A stretch of DNA of 64,000 nucleotides from Anthopleura xanthogrammica (GCA_964019055.1 OZ025210.1:2371547-2435546); one strand, 5' to 3'; shown: positions 12,801 to 25,363, counted from the stretch's first letter. Numbers and translations are program-made. Notes: generated from the letters alone by a model not told the origin.

Positions 12801-15800
12801 AACTGGCCCAGGTGATTGTCAGGCAAATAGTGGTTAGAAGTTCATTGTTCCTTAATATTACTATACCAATAGCAAAATAAAGGGAAATTTTAAGAGCATA
12901 GGATAGTGGTAGCACAATTGCCTCTCACCTCTGTGGTGTCCAGTTCAATTCCTGGACTCAGCATCACATGTGAGTAGAGTTTGTTGGGTCTCTTCCTTGA
13001 AGTGAGGTTTTTCCAGGTAATGTGGTTTTTCCCCTCTGCAAAACCCAACATGTCCAGGCTTAGATCAGCCAAGATGTATGAGTTCTATAAAAGTTTAGTT
13101 TGAGTATTGTTGGTATATTTAAGGTGTCAGCTTCATCTCTGCAAGTGCCGTCGGTCAGTTGCTATGCTACCTGTGATTCCTCACTCTTACTTACCGATAA
13201 GTGAGGCCTCTAGAGGCAAACTTGGTCAGCTCAGCAAAAGTCACTTTTTTCTACAATTCAAAAACCACAAGGAGTACTATTTGGTAAGTCTGTTATTTGT
13301 TTATTTTTTTATTAAAAAATGTCATTTAATAATTCACTGAAAGGAATGATGCTCACGGCAATCTCTTGTATAACTTGTCTTGCATAGAAAAGTATTGCAG
13401 ATTTCACTGGGGTACTAACTACCGGTAGTATCAGGGGGGTACAGGTTTATTTTTAGAACCTGCCTGTGAAGCGCACAGCGAATAGCGAAGCGCACAGCGA
13501 ATAGCGAAGCGCACAGACTCAGACAAACAAACCAAAACTGAATCTCGATGGATTCGTAAATAGTCATTTTCTTTTGTTTTGAATACAAGAATGCTAAGAT
13601 TAAATTATAAACTCAGACAAACCTGAATTCTGATATCTGTGCACTTCGCTATTGGCTCAATGGTTAATATAGCAAAAGGTGCATCTTCTAAATTTTGTGA
13701 TTAGCTCAATACACAATTCAGGAGATATCGTATTTTAAGACATTTTTCATTTTTCATGAAAATCTGGAGTTGCGTGGACTGAGGGATTAGACTGGACTTG
13801 GACCATAATTTTTTTTGGGTGAATTTTCAGTTTTTGAAAGGGTAGAAATAATCTTGATGTATAGCAAAAACATGTCCAGCCTTTAAAATTTGATTTATGC
13901 TTCTTAATTCATGAATTTTGAGTGATTTTATGTTTTGGAAAATCCGGAACCGGGCATGGCTGGACTGGATTGGACTTCGGTTGGACTGGATTAACCCGGA
14001 TCGAGGAAAGTTTTTTAATGCCGAATTTGCAGCTTTTATCCTATGATTTTTATTTTGATATTCATAACTAGGTGTATCCTCTTGATTTTGTGACCCTAGA
14101 TATCACGATAGTGTCATATCCATAAAAAGCTTATGCAACCTGAAATCAATGTATGCAAGACAAATTGCATAAGAGATTGTTGCATTTCACAAAGCTGTGA
14201 TTGATTTTCAATTTCTATTTTTCTTTTTACAAAAGGTTATTGAAGTGATAAGTGAACAGAACAGTGACAAGGTAACTAAAAAGTACCATCTGCTCCACAC
14301 AAAATACCTTGATGTTGACAGCCTTGACGGGACAAAAAACAACCAATCAAAAGAGTCTAAAGATCCTAAACAAATGACAAAGAAGGAAGTGGAGAAGCAA
14401 CCAAAAACTGGTAGTCAAAGCCAGCCACATGATATGCAACCACTGTTCCTGGAGGTGGACCATTTGGTAGAGATTGGCTCTTTGCCATTGACCGACTTCC
14501 CTGGATCACCAATCAAAGGTATGCCTATGTCTATCAGGTATCCAGTCAACTCACCTACAGATAGACTAACCTACGCCTATGTCTATCATTCCTTGGTACT
14601 TTATCACAGTGTCTTTCATCCTGAAAACATCTTACTTATATACTGAAAGGGGATGCCAAATTTTAAAAGGGGAAGGGTGGTCGTCTAAACCTTGTAGACA
14701 TGTCTGGAAGTCTGGGTCTTAATTTCAATGCATAACATTTGGAAAACATAAGAAATCAGGAGGAGCTATCGCCACATAGAGGTTAGCTGAGGCAGTTGCC
14801 TCAATAAAATTTCTCTAATCATAATATCACTTTATTTCTAATGTTTTTCCAAAGTCCAAATGTGCTTTACTCCTGTGTTTTCCTTAAGTGCCTTGGTCTG
14901 GCTAAAGCCCTGATCAGGAGTGTCTGGTTATCGTAGTTATAGCATCCTAATCCCTTGTCCACTGGCAAAAATTTTGTTAATGTTTATACATATAGATAAT
15001 TATTTATCCGGAATGATCTATCTTATTGTAGTTTTTGTAAGTATATACTCAGTTTGTTACGTTTTCCTTTTTAAGGATTTGACCAAAAATCTAGTGGGTC
15101 AAGCAATAAGAGAAAGGTAAGTCATCCCAAGGTGCATTGCATCCATTGCAATGCATTGTGGGACTGTTATGGGGACATATTTCATATTTCTAAGATGGTA
15201 TCTATTTCTTACCCCAAAACAGCCCCACAATGCACTGCAATGCCAACTCGACCCATTTTTTTCCCTTAACCTCAGAACAGCCAATATATATCCATCATAT
15301 CCTTCATGCTTTTCCTCTAAGATGGTACTTTACTTTACATGGTCGGCACCTCCTGCCAAATATCTGTAGTTACTAACTAGTGCATTGTTTTTCAGATACA
15401 ATGCATTCGTGATGATGAACAGCAGAATAAGAAGCCGAGAACAACCAGTGATCTGTTTAATGAATGTTCATCAGTGTCATCATACCAAGCTGACTTGGGT
15501 CATATCGTTTGTTTGTGTGATGCAAGGATTCCTTTCATGCAGTTGTGTGATGAGGTGATTTAGATACTAAATTGTCTTTTTGTAGTAATTTATTCTTTAA
15601 TTCCATTCATCTAGACATCTGTTCATTTATATTCATTTTCCCATTATAGGCTCATTTACTCATTCTTTCATTTTCTCCTTTCTCTCATTCATTTACTTAC
15701 CCAACTATTTCACTTTCTATCCCATCCATCCCATCCATATCCATCCCATCCATATCCATCCCATCCATATCCATCCCATCCATATCCATCCCATCCATAT

Positions 15801-17416
15801 CCATCCCATCCATATCCATCCCATCCATATCCATCCCATCCATATCCATCCCATCCATATCCATCCCATCCATATCCATCCCATCCATATCCATCCCATC
15901 CATATCCATCCCATCCATATCCATCCCATCCATATCCATCCCATCCATATCCATCCCATCCATATCCATCCCATCCATATCCATCCCATCCATATCCATC
16001 CCATCCATATCCATCCCATCCATATCCATCCCATCCATATCCATCCCATCCATATCCATCCCATCCATATCCATCCCATCCATATCCATCCCATCCATAT
16101 CCATCCCATCCATATCCATCCCATCCATATCCATCCCATCCATATCCATCCCATCTATATCCATCCCATTCATATCCATCCCATCCATCTCTCCCTCCCT
16201 CTTTACCTCCCTCCCTCTATACCTCCCTCCCTCTCTCCATTCCTCTGCCTCTCCCTCCTTCCCTTCCTCTATCTCTTCATCACAACCCTCTAACCAATTT
16301 TTCATTTGTTCATTCCTCCATCCATCCATCAATCAATCAATCCATTCACTTATTTATTTGGTGATTGGTTCTTACCTCATTACAGTTACGACAAAAAGAA
16401 GTAGTCCATGATGGAGTGCAGTCAGAAGCAGGGATTGGTTTGTGTATCCCAATCCTTCATCTTCCCGTCCCAGCAGGCTGCAATCCTGACCATGTCTCCA
16501 CTTTACAAGAAAACATTCTGAGCTGCACCTTGAGATTTACTTGTCAGGACTACAGGCAATGTGTCTTTGAACTGATCTTCTCGTCATGCCCCTTTCAAAG
16601 TGAGTACATTAAAAACAAACCATCCTTGTTTTTACGAGGGTAGCACTTAATAGCCAGTGGCTAAAAACCTGTGGCCCTCATTCTATGATCAAATTGGAAT
16701 TTAAAAGTTGTTTTTTTTGGCATGCTTGATATTTGGAATACATTTGGGGAGTCAGAATGGTGAGGTTTACATATCAGTGTTGTATTATGAGTAGAGTTTC
16801 TAGTTGGTTCTCTCCTATGCTTTGAGGGTTTTTCTTTGGGTTTCCAGGTAAAAGGTAAAAGTGGAAAAGGAGCTACACCTATATAGACCCCTTTCACATG
16901 ACGTCAAAGCAACTCAATGTGGAGGAAAAAACAAAAGAATTTCAATCTCCTGAAATTTGGAACCTATTGTTTTGTCCTCCAAATTAAGCTGCATTCCAAC
17001 ATGTTAGGTAACATCAATCCCCATAAAATCCTCCTGGGACTGCTACTGCATAAGCATTATTTATGTCACTTGTAATTTTGCAGTTTATCCAGTTTCTTCC
17101 AAGCCTGAATGTAAGAGAGTGACCTTAACATATGATAGCATGTCTGTCGTAAGTGGGTCAGATGGTAAAACCATCAAACAAAGTGCTGTCCATCAGTTCC
17201 TGGAGGACTGGTGTAGCATGTGCAAACTGTATCCACACACCTTGGAGCTCGGTCTTTGTCTTAAAGGTACAAACTTGATATGATGATGATAATGATGCTA
17301 TGATAATAGTGATGATGATGCCAGTGATGGTGATGATGATGATGATAATAATAATGCTATGATAATAGTGATGATGATGATTGTCATGATGATGGTAATG
17401 TTGATGATAGTGATGG

Positions 17417-17475
<59 letters not shown>

Positions 17476-20400
17476 CTATTGATGATGATGCTATTGATGA
17501 TGATGCTATTGATGATGATGCTATTGATGATGATGATAATGATGATGATGATGATGCTATTGATGATGATGATGATGATGATGCTATTGATGATGATGAT
17601 GATGATAATAATGATGCTATGATAATAGTGATGCTAGTGATGGTGGTGATGATGATGATGATGCTATACATAGAATAATACAACACAATAATAAAATAAT
17701 GCTCATCTTGTCTATCCAGTACCTGCAGATAATGCAACGAAAAATTTCATTTTTATTCTTTAGACAACACAAGTCATGTGCGACACATGTTTCATATTGA
17801 ATCTTACACTTATAAACAACTAACCCTACAATATGAACCAGACAGACAAAACTTGGTAAGTATTTGAACCTGTTTACAGGGTTCGTGCAGGTCCTTGAAC
17901 TCCTTGAAAAGTGCTGGAATTTGAAAACTCATTTCAAGGGCACTTGAAACTCCTTGAAAAAAGAAAAAATTCCTTGAAAATCGTAAATACTCCTTGAAAA
18001 ATATTTAGAAAGGTTTTTGTAACCCAAAACGCCTGTTTTCCTCATCTAAAAGTTCGTAATCCCGATCGCACCCATCGTTATGTGGTCCTTGAAAATTTTC
18101 ATTTTGGTCCTTGAATACTCCTTGAAATGTCCTTGAATGTCTTCACAAGAAGCCTGCATGGACCCTGTGTTTAACCTGTTTTTTCTGCTACCTCTTTCCT
18201 TTCTGAGTTTATAACCCCCAAAGCATCCCAAAGCAAATTACAGGGGTACCTACATCCATCAGACACCTTCGGAACCTTGCATGGTGTCCACTACATAAAG
18301 GATGTCAGCTGAATAAACTGAATGCAAATATGGCATCCCATTTGAAAATTATTGTGCTTACCCCCCTGGATCCGCCTCAGTATAGACCTTTTCGGCTTGG
18401 GTGTAACGTTTTCCCATTTCAGACCACGTGTCATTCTCTTGAGAATAAGATTCTTTGTTTGAGTTGTATCCATATTCATGTGTCTTCTCATGCGCAACCG
18501 TTAAACAAGGAAATGATACTCTGGGGAATGACACGTGGTCTGAAATGGGAAAACATGGTCTATTATCACTGTTCTGGTTGTTTCAGTTTCTCTATCCTCA
18601 CTTGATCTTCTTTTCATTGCTAGGTAACAGTACAGTGGTCGGTGACAGAAAACCACTTTGTCCTTTCCTTCGGTCACGGTGGTTCAAGTGGGATGGATAA
18701 CCCACATCGTATAATGGCTGAACACTTACAAAAAGACTTTAATAAACGGCTTAATCTACCCTACATGATACAGGTATTATCACACTAACAGATTATATTC
18801 TTGTTAACTGCTTGAATAGGCAATGTGCATCAAAGTTCACAAAGCACTCTGGGAAAGTGAGTTCTTTAAAAATGTAACAGGGAAATCAAAGGAACTATCA
18901 GAAAAAAATTACTCTGTTATTTTCGTCTGCTGAAATCCTTTTATTTCCATAGAAAATGTTGAAGGAAAAATTGTCAGATGATTTTTTAGAGGAGCCAAAA
19001 AAGCATAAGAACTCACTTTCCCATCATGCTTTGTGCTATAATTTCGCGCTCATGCACATCGGCTATTGACCATTTCTGATAAAGTGAACACATGTTGCAT
19101 TGTGGTCTAGCTTGGGTGTCAACATCTTTGTTGATCTTGCCTTATATGGTGTTTGTACCCAAGCTAGACCAGAATGCATCATGTTCATCGAGCTCAGAAA
19201 AGGGATATGTCCAGTGCACCAAAGAACTATTTGTTTTTAGATTTTACACGAGACCTGGAAGCCTCTGTCTTCGATTAACAAGCTAACTACTATGCCCCAA
19301 CTAGGGGTTATAACTGTAAGTAGTATGTACATTCTAATTCACTTCGTTCAACTATTATATAAAAAAAATTGTCCATTCTATTTTATGTATTATCACAAAA
19401 TCATGTATACCAGCGGAAATACACTTTACGCCATACTCACTCTGGGTTGGAGGGGCGGGGTGTTTCCATCCGTTGCTAGGAGGGGGCATGTATCATGGCA
19501 CCCTATTCTAAGAAGGGGAGAATAGGGATCTTCGTAGCGAATAACAATAAAAGATACCAATATTGATATTGTTCTTTAATCTAACAGCGTCCTCTCATGG
19601 CCCAACGAACGTTTGCTGTTCTACCTGTATCACCAACCTCTGTCCACATCATCTACAGATTGTATCCTTTTTGTGTTATAGATTTGTTGAAACATATATC
19701 CCCAAAGATCTAAGGTGAACTGTGGGGACTACGATGTTATCACCCCTCTTTCTTTCCCTGCCCCCTAGAACCCCTCCCCGCTCCCTAGAACCTCCTCCCC
19801 CCGGAACCTGGCGTTCCTGAGGGTATCCGTATATATTATATTCGCATATTTTGCTCCTTAATTTAATGAAAGAAATGCTCTGGAAGTTCACTTCAAAGCC
19901 AAAAATTTGGTGTCCATACGAGGTAAGACAATACCCCTTTTAACAGTTCCGTCCAGTGACCACGAATAATAGTTCCAAGTCGAGGTTGGAATTGCCGCGC
20001 ATGATAAATTATAGTTTTGCTATGCGCGGCAACTACAACCTCGACTTAGAACTATTATTCTTGGTCACTGGAACGGAACTTTTAAAAGTCTATTCGCGTA
20101 TAGATCTTGTGCGTTTTGATAATTTTGTTGTGAGCTGACTGTAAAAAAATCGTTTATTCTCTTATCTAACTATTTGATTTGATACTTAGATGCTTCCTTG
20201 AGTTCTGTTGACCCGTCAAAACCAAAGAATTTACTGTCGTCCATTCCCAACCTGAAGGTAGGTGGATTGAACTAATAAATGATAGCGCCAGATTCTTTAG
20301 TCTCCTACGCATGCGCAGCCGCTGCTAGGGTCATTTTTTTTTTTTTTTTTTTTGAGATATTCATCCAATCACATCACGTAGCCAATTACAGCAGTTGTAA

Positions 20401-23400
20401 GATACGTTACGAATTTGCCGCCTTTATTGATTCCTACTCAATCAAAACCACTTAATTCCTAAATCATTCCACTTATATCTTCCTTCCCATCTGTTGAATA
20501 ATCTTATTGAATGGTTTCCATATTCCAGCAATTCCTCCAGCTGTTTGTTGATGATATCGCCATGGCTGGAGGAATTCCTTCCCGACGTACATCAGAGGCT
20601 GACGACGAGGTGCCACCATCACCAGTTTGCATGGATACCGAGCCAACAGAAATCCAGTTCACTTCACCGCAACCTCTGCCTTCACAGAACATTTATGTCT
20701 CTCCAAACGCACCTTCATCCTCTTCTCGGGGCGGCTTTACTCCATCTCCGAACCCCATCAACGCGCCGAGTCCTAGCAATCCCTATTCCAGCCCCTCCCC
20801 TGGTGAGTATCTTGGGTTATTTCATGATAGAACTCTGCTCAGTCTATACTGAATGGTCTACTTCGACGATACGGCGGCCATCTTGGTAGGGGGCAAATAT
20901 AAAAAGCTTTGTTACAGCAATGGCGTTGATTAACATTAAAGGGGAACTCCACCCCCAGAACAAGTATATCTTATATTAAAGGTATATATGTCTAAAATAT
21001 ACTGACGAAGTTTGGTAGTCAAACCTTGAATAGTTTTGGAAAAAATGAAGATTAAAGTTACAAAAAAAAACCAAGCGCAAGACAATTTGACAAGAGATAA
21101 ATCAAGAAGATGGACATGAAAGAAAGAGAACTCCACCATCTTTGTTTTGTTTGGTCCCCAGGTCGCCCCATAATGCCTTGCTATTCAAGATGGCCGCCAT
21201 ATCGTCAAAGTAGTCCACATATTAACTTTTTTCTTAAACTTGTGTTTTCAGCTACGTCTTTTCTGGGCCATTCTCCTGCTCATAACTATATGATTATGTC
21301 TCCTGGGCCTTGGTCGCCACTTCCAGGCGGAAGTCAAGTCAATAAATACAGGTACTTTGACCTTTGCACCTCCTCATGCTTGTTCGAGTTTGTCTCCAAT
21401 TTGCGTACTGGTTCCAGGATCTATACGCTGCTTTCTTGCGACCTATAAATAATTTGGATTTGGCTCATTTGGATTTGGCTCATTCGTGCAGTGAAGGATA
21501 AGAAGTAATTTTATTTATGCAAACTGCCCCTCAGAGTCGAGAATAAGAAACCAAGAAATATGTTATTGAACATTGACAGGGGTGTAAAGAAATTCTAGGT
21601 TTGGGCTTCCTGTGGTGAATGGTCCCATAAGCGACCCCAAGGTATTCCATTATGAGAGGCTCGAGTGTACTTCGTCAGAGTCTCTGGAACCAGGGTGCGA
21701 TAGTTGAAGTATACAATAACGGAGCACTGATATTAATTGTTATTTCTCTTCCTTTCAGACAAAACCCTCCAGTGAGTGGTCCAAGACAACCAACAACCCC
21801 ACCCCGCCCCCTGATAGCAAGACCATGGGCGTCTACCACGCCCACGATTCTCTCACATACGGCATTCAATCGTCTGTGCAGCCCTGTTGTACGTTATGAC
21901 AGAAATGTCTGTCAGCTGGAGATGTTTCTGGGTTCTATGTTTCTGAAGAAACACTTGTGCCGTGCGATACAAGGAGATGAACTGGTAAACATTTTACTCT
22001 AGGTTTTGCTAGGCGTAGAACTTTTAGCCTTTTCCGCAGGCATTTCTCAAATAGAGAGGGATAAGTAATTACGCATTTTGATTGGATAAGCAGTTTTTGC
22101 GCACGTGAATGATCTCATCAAATGCCTTCATTTCCCTTCCATGAATGTGCCGCGTGTCTCCCCTTTCGACCCCAGAGTCCTCCCATTCTGACTGCGCATG
22201 CTCGATAAAATGTCTGGCATTTCGTCGAGCATGCGCAGTAAGGATGACAGGGCTCTTGGGTCGAGAGTGCGCATGTCTCAGAAAACCACATAAAGCACTA
22301 GTCAGGCACAAGCAGCCCGACCAAGGTTCTTATGTATAGGATGTGCAGTTTTTGCGCACATGAGATCTGAAAACAAAGTTCACTAAGATTTCCTTGCAAC
22401 CTTGTTAACCTCCTTGTAAAGATTCAACGGGATCTGAGACCTTTAGCGGGCTTTTAAAATTCTGCCTTGCCCCCCCCCCCCCCCCCCCCCTACACCTAGG
22501 AGATCGATTGATGTGACTTCACTGACACCTCTGTTTCCAGATCCAGTCTCCCAGGATGGATTCAACCCTAGTAGCATTCAAGACCAGTTCATTACAGTGT
22601 GTTGTAAAACTCGATACATCAACCTACACGTCACTGCGGTTGAGCGTTAACCCGATACAAGGACAAGGTAGGCGTGTACTCACTTGACGGGTACCCTGTG
22701 GTTTTACACACTTTGGTCTTACTACCTTTTTTTACTTCTTTATTTGTTGTTGAAACAGAGGCAGTATGGATGCGTGATGAGCTGACCAGTCTGGAAAGAT
22801 TCTTTGAAACCAGAGTAAGTTGGCCGCGTACTTGCTGATGTTTTTGTTATTGTTGCTGTTGTCGCTCTCGTCGTCGTCGTCGTCGTCGTTGTTGTTGTTG
22901 TTGTTGTTGTTGTTGTAACCGGCTTTTACGAAAATAGAGCACTGCGCATGCGCACCAAATGGTTGTGATCCGTTCTTCGCTTCCCTCATTTGTTCTCATA
23001 TTTTTTAAACATTTTGTATGTTTTGATGCAGGTCGCGTGTGCCCCGTACAAGGCCAACAGTATGACTTCGTTTGCACGTTTCCTGACGGTTCCTACCAAC
23101 ATTCTCAAGGATCTTATCAGGATCATTCGCCTAGAAATGGTGAGAATTCATTATATCTTATATTCACTCTAGGTAACCAATACCATAATTTTGTAAATAT
23201 GGATATATAATTATTACTAATTTATTTTTTGTAAAGCTTTTTTGGTATAAATAAATATTATTGTATTGTATTGTATTTACCTCAATGAATCTAAAATCTG
23301 AGGAACAACCAATGCTTTCCTTTTCATTAAAACTTCGTTCCACTTACCTAAGGAACGAAGTCTACAATATATTTTTAAGCAACTCATAGAGTTCAAGTAC

Positions 23401-24986
23401 AGTAAGGCATTGATTCAAGGGTTTTTCTCTGGGATCCCCTCGGAGAGATCGGTTTCAGTGATTTAGCCGTGCCCTGACTTCAGGATATTGATAACATTTG
23501 AAGATTTTCAGCGACCTAATATTTCTGAGAGTGTTGCTTTCATTTGTGTGCAGAGTCCTGATCCAGGTCACAAGTGGCGTGTAGAGTGGTGTTTGAGTAT
23601 TCCACCCAATGCACCAGAGATGCCGGCGCTTCCAGGCACACCAGCAGTTGTCTACAAAGCTAAGCTTTTCATATTTGTAAGTTATACTGTCATTGAGCGG
23701 TTTACCTCTGTGTTTCACATAGATTAAGATTTCAGAACTTGTAGAGGTTCATGTTTGAACGTAAATGCTTTTAAGTTCTACGTGCGCGTGAAGCACTCTA
23801 TATTGAACGACATTTTTTAATAAGAACGCATTACCATTGACAAACATCGTCACCACAATCATCTTTATTATCATCATTAACAACAATAACATTTATCAAC
23901 ATCGTCATCTTCTGTTATCTTTATCATCACTAACATCACTACCACCACCATCACCAACATCACCATTTATCAACAACACAATTTATCAACAACAATTTCA
24001 TCATCATTCATCACTGTCATCATTGCCACATTGTCAATATCATTCATCATCATCATTCCCTTGTGTCAGTTAAAAAACTACGGTCGCTCACTTTCGAAAT
24101 ACAAAGAACTGACAACATTTTGTCATTAATGAATATCTGCTCCATCTTCTTTTATCATAGAAATAACTCATTTCCTTATTCTCTGTCATATTTTAATGAT
24201 TTATCATACCAGATTCAGCTAATAAAAGCCAGCTCCCAAGGTCCTAGTCCATCAGATGACTCAGTGGTTATCCCTCTGTTACATGACCCAACTAGTAACA
24301 CTACTCAACAAGTAGATGTATCACGACAAGCCAGCACGCAGACCTCATCTACTATGGGTGTAGTTAATGCTCTGCTGAAAAGATGGAATGAATCTCCCGC
24401 CTCCAAAACAGGTATGTCATTTACTATAAAAAATTCTGCTACCTTCTGATTAAATATATTAGTAGAGGTATTGAGAATCCAATTGTTAAATACTGAGTTG
24501 GAGCAGGCGTAGCTCAGGTGGTTAGTGCGCGGCCTTCAGAGCTAGAGGTCCACGGTTCGATCCTCAGAATTTCCTTGTACGTCCGTTTCGACTTCTCTCT
24601 GTTCTGTGTAGCTTTAGCTTTGAATACTCTTGAAACAGAGAGAGATTTGTCGCGCAATGCTGTTGCGTTGCAAGTTTCAGAATCTCTGGATGTTCCTCGT
24701 ATCACAAATTCTCTTCTACTTCGTGCAGCAAAATGAAGAACATTTGTTGCGCGCGGGCGCTGGTAATACAAGCACACAATCGCTCTGCAACTTGCAACAA
24801 CTATGTTGCGCGCCCTTCACACTCCTCATGTTCTGTCAATCCTTGCGTGCTTTATAACTGCACACAGCACGAGCGCGTGTTTTCGATTTCTTCATTTTCT
24901 CACCATTGATCATTTTTTTTACAGGGGATTGCACGATATTCCCTGCAGTGCTCGAGTTGGCCAAGAATCTTGTCATCCCGACATAG
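3826..24986 (+). CDS. MED14: MED14, Mediator complex subunit 14 (complete)
   Basis: Scaffold subunit of Mediator that links head, middle and tail modules and bridges activators to RNA polymerase II in the nucleus. 39 coding exons join in frame to 1407 aa (human about 1450): 3826-3926, 4260-4286, 4949-5054, 5201-5295, 6993-7071, 7458-7587, 8170-8210, 8382-8469, 8718-8746, 9022-9100, 9199-9242, 9419-9507, 9987-10036, 10630-10748, 11331-11399, 11753-11798, 12237-12365, 12460-12538, 13124-13283, 14236-14518, 15076-15116, 15396-15554, 16386-16599, 17084-17266, 17764-17855, 18624-18773, 19241-19315, 19588-19661, 19873-19922, 20190-20257, 20529-20802, 21252-21351, 21759-21984, 22541-22667, 22759-22814, 23032-23139, 23554-23676, 24213-24411, 24925-24986. 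Family blocks: [16 protein letters not shown] (N-terminus), [41 protein letters not shown] block, [14 protein letters not shown]-terminal [19 protein letters not shown]. Residues from about 984 to 1120 are a Ser/Pro-rich linker, as in orthologues. The start has a strong AAGATGG context. Confidence 0.95.
4440..4605. repeat. Dispersed repeat, copy 1 (partner at 37100-37275)
   Basis: Shares GAGCAGATTTTGTATG, GTGAAAAGT, the CATA..AGCACTGACA segment and a final ACTGTAAACTTG-like end with a DDX3 intron sequence. No coding content; family unknown. Confidence 0.55.
5554..5682. mobile_element. MITE family A, copy 1
   Basis: Foldback element with ends TAGACCTTTCCCGAATTC and GAATTCAGTAAAGGTATA. Internal arms ATGATCATGAAACAATGG and CCATTGTTTCGTGATCAT are inverted. 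Confidence 0.8.
6680..6870. repeat. 55-bp tandem repeat related to SINE-2 tail
   Basis: Three to four copies of a 55-bp unit (GAGGTTGTTTCAG at 6701, 6756, 6811). The unit equals the tail of the SINE-2 family seen at 49480-49690 and 36470-36600. Confidence 0.85.
7117..7291. mobile_element. MITE family A, copy 2
   Basis: Ends TAGACCTTTCC and GGAAAGATCTA; internal inverted arms around CAACAGATTCAAGG and CTTGAATCTTTTG. Confidence 0.7.
7596..8035. repeat. GAT/GTGATG microsatellite interrupted by a palindrome
   Basis: Degenerate trinucleotide tract in a MED14 intron. At 7730-7845 a hairpin (GCAAGATAAGCACACTAG arm against CTGGGGTGCTGATCTTGC) interrupts it. Confidence 0.85.
11051..11223. mobile_element. 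Foldback MITE in MED14 intron
   Basis: Outer ends CACCAAATCAAA and TTTTGATTCGGTG; inner arms CCAATATGAATAGCAATTAT with ATAGTTATTCATATTGG and GGCTGACTAGCCTC with GAGGCTAGTCAG. Confidence 0.75.
12664..12810. mobile_element. Foldback MITE (CCAGTTGTAC family)
   Basis: 147-bp near-perfect palindrome with ends CCCAGTTGTACGAAGGGTGA and CACCCTTTGTACAACTGG and repeated TATCCAGTGGATAAG inside. Confidence 0.85.
12885..13085 (+). mobile_element. tRNA-derived SINE-2, head and body
   Basis: Pol III A-box-like TAGTGGTAGCAC and B-box-like AGTTCAATTCC, followed by the family body (CATCACATGTGAGTAGAG, CCTTGAAGTGAGG, CTCTGCAAAACCCAAC) and a truncated GATCAGCC tail. Ends just before a MED14 exon at 13124. Confidence 0.65.
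13465..13520. repeat. Short tandem repeat AGCGAAGCGCACAGCGAAT
   Basis: About three imperfect copies of a 19-bp unit in a MED14 intron. Confidence 0.8.
15128..15243. mobile_element. Foldback MITE
   Basis: Ends GGTGCATTGCATCCATTGCA and GCACTGCAATGCC, inner TGTGGGACTGTTATGGGG with CCCCAAAACAGCCCCACA. Confidence 0.65.
15722..16188. repeat. 15-bp satellite-like array (CATATCCATCCCATC)n
   Basis: About 30 nearly perfect tandem copies in a MED14 intron. Because 15 is a multiple of three, two minus-strand frames stay open (MDGMD or GWIWM repeats); these are artefacts of the period. Confidence 0.95.
16884..17005. mobile_element. MITE family B, truncated copy
   Basis: Starts TAGACCCCTTTCACATGACG; internal AATTTCAATCTCCTGAAATTTGG and TTGTCCTCCAAATTAAGCTG match other family B copies in inverted order. 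The right terminus is degraded. Confidence 0.65.
17282..17670. repeat. (GAT)n microsatellite with GATGATGATGCTATT blocks
   Basis: Nearly 400 bp of GAT with a nested 15-bp higher-order unit GATGATGATGCTATT, in a MED14 intron. Confidence 0.95.
18381..18563. mobile_element. Foldback MITE
   Basis: Ends TATAGACC and GGTCTATTA; arms CCCATTTCAGACCACGTGTC and GACACGTGGTCTGAAATGGG are exact inverts. Confidence 0.85.
19100..19190. mobile_element. Small foldback element
   Basis: ATTGTGGTCTAGCTTGGGTG and ACCCAAGCTAGACCAGAATG are inverted around a 50-bp centre, 50 bp before a MED14 exon. Confidence 0.6.
19938..20088. mobile_element. Foldback MITE
   Basis: Long near-perfect hairpin: CTTTTAACAGTTCCGTCCAG and CTGGAACGGAACTTTTAAAA at the ends; ATAATAGTTCCAAGTCGAGG and CCTCGACTTAGAACTATTAT inside. 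Confidence 0.85.
20852..21218. mobile_element. Non-autonomous TIR element
   Basis: Terminal inverted repeats of about 32 bp: TGGTCTACTTCGACGATACG at left and CATATCGTCAAAGTAGTCCA at right. The interior includes a GGGGAACTCCACCCCC block. Confidence 0.75.
22180..22262. repeat. Hairpin around GACTGCGCATGCTCGA
   Basis: CATTCTGACTGCGCATGCTC and GAGCATGCGCAGTAAGGATG are inverted around a 20-bp loop. Confidence 0.7.
22860..22918. repeat. GTC/GTT trinucleotide microsatellite
   Basis: (GTC)n passing into (GTT)n in a MED14 intron. Confidence 0.9.
23830..24057. repeat. Degenerate ATC/AAC microsatellite
   Basis: Interrupted trinucleotide repeats in a MED14 intron. Confidence 0.8.
24500..24660 (+). mobile_element. 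tRNA-derived SINE-1, copy 1
   Basis: tRNA-like head with A box TAGCTCAGGTGGTTAGTG and B box GGTTCGATCCTC, then a body TTTCGACTTCTCTCTG..TGTAGCTTTAGCTTTGAATA shared with 46497. The head does not make a full cloverleaf, so it is not a functional tRNA gene. Confidence 0.85.
24650..24825. mobile_element. Foldback element next to SINE-1
   Basis: GCGCAATGCTGTTGCGTTGC arm is inverted against GCAACAACTATGTTGCGCGC. Confidence 0.5.
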
Positions 24987-25186
24987 TGCTACACGCAGTC
25001 TGTCTAAAAACCTACCAAAATATGTAATGATACCTACTTTATTCCACTAAAAACATCATATTTATAAAAAGATAAGTGTCACACTTACCCTACGTAAAAC
25101 CTTGCTTATGTACTACACAAATAATGCATACAGAGAGGGGAGAAATAATATAAAGTATTTGTTATTTTGTAAAAAAAATAATTGTA

Positions 25187-25192
25187 AATAAA
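25187..25192 (+). terminator. Candidate MED14 poly(A) signal
   Basis: AATAAA 200 bp downstream of the MED14 stop codon in AT-rich sequence; further AATAAA motifs follow near 25280. Which one is used cannot be told from sequence. Confidence 0.45.
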
Positions 25193-25363
25193 GACGGAAT
25201 ACATATGTAAACTGTAGTATTTAAAATTAGTTAGAAATAAAATATAATCTTATACTTAATGTTTTTCACGTCTGTATAATAAAATAAATAAATAAATATA
25301 TATACTCCTTGGAAAAGGGGCATGGAAGGAATGGGGTGGGATAACATTTGTCTTTATGTAGTA

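Noticed and set aside
15697..16332. 211-aa and 145-aa minus-strand repeat ORFs (MDGMD, GWIWM)
   Set aside because: Products of a 15-bp satellite whose period is a multiple of three, within a MED14 intron.
17359..17737. Poly-Met and poly-Ser ORFs
   Set aside because: GAT microsatellite in a MED14 intron.
20494..20889. 131-aa ORF in a second frame over a MED14 exon
   Set aside because: The MED14 frame at 20529-20802 has correct splice phases and matches the Ser/Pro-rich linker; this frame does not.
24500..24575. tRNA gene
   Set aside because: A and B boxes are present but arms do not close into a cloverleaf, and the same head with shared body recurs at 46497, so it is a SINE.
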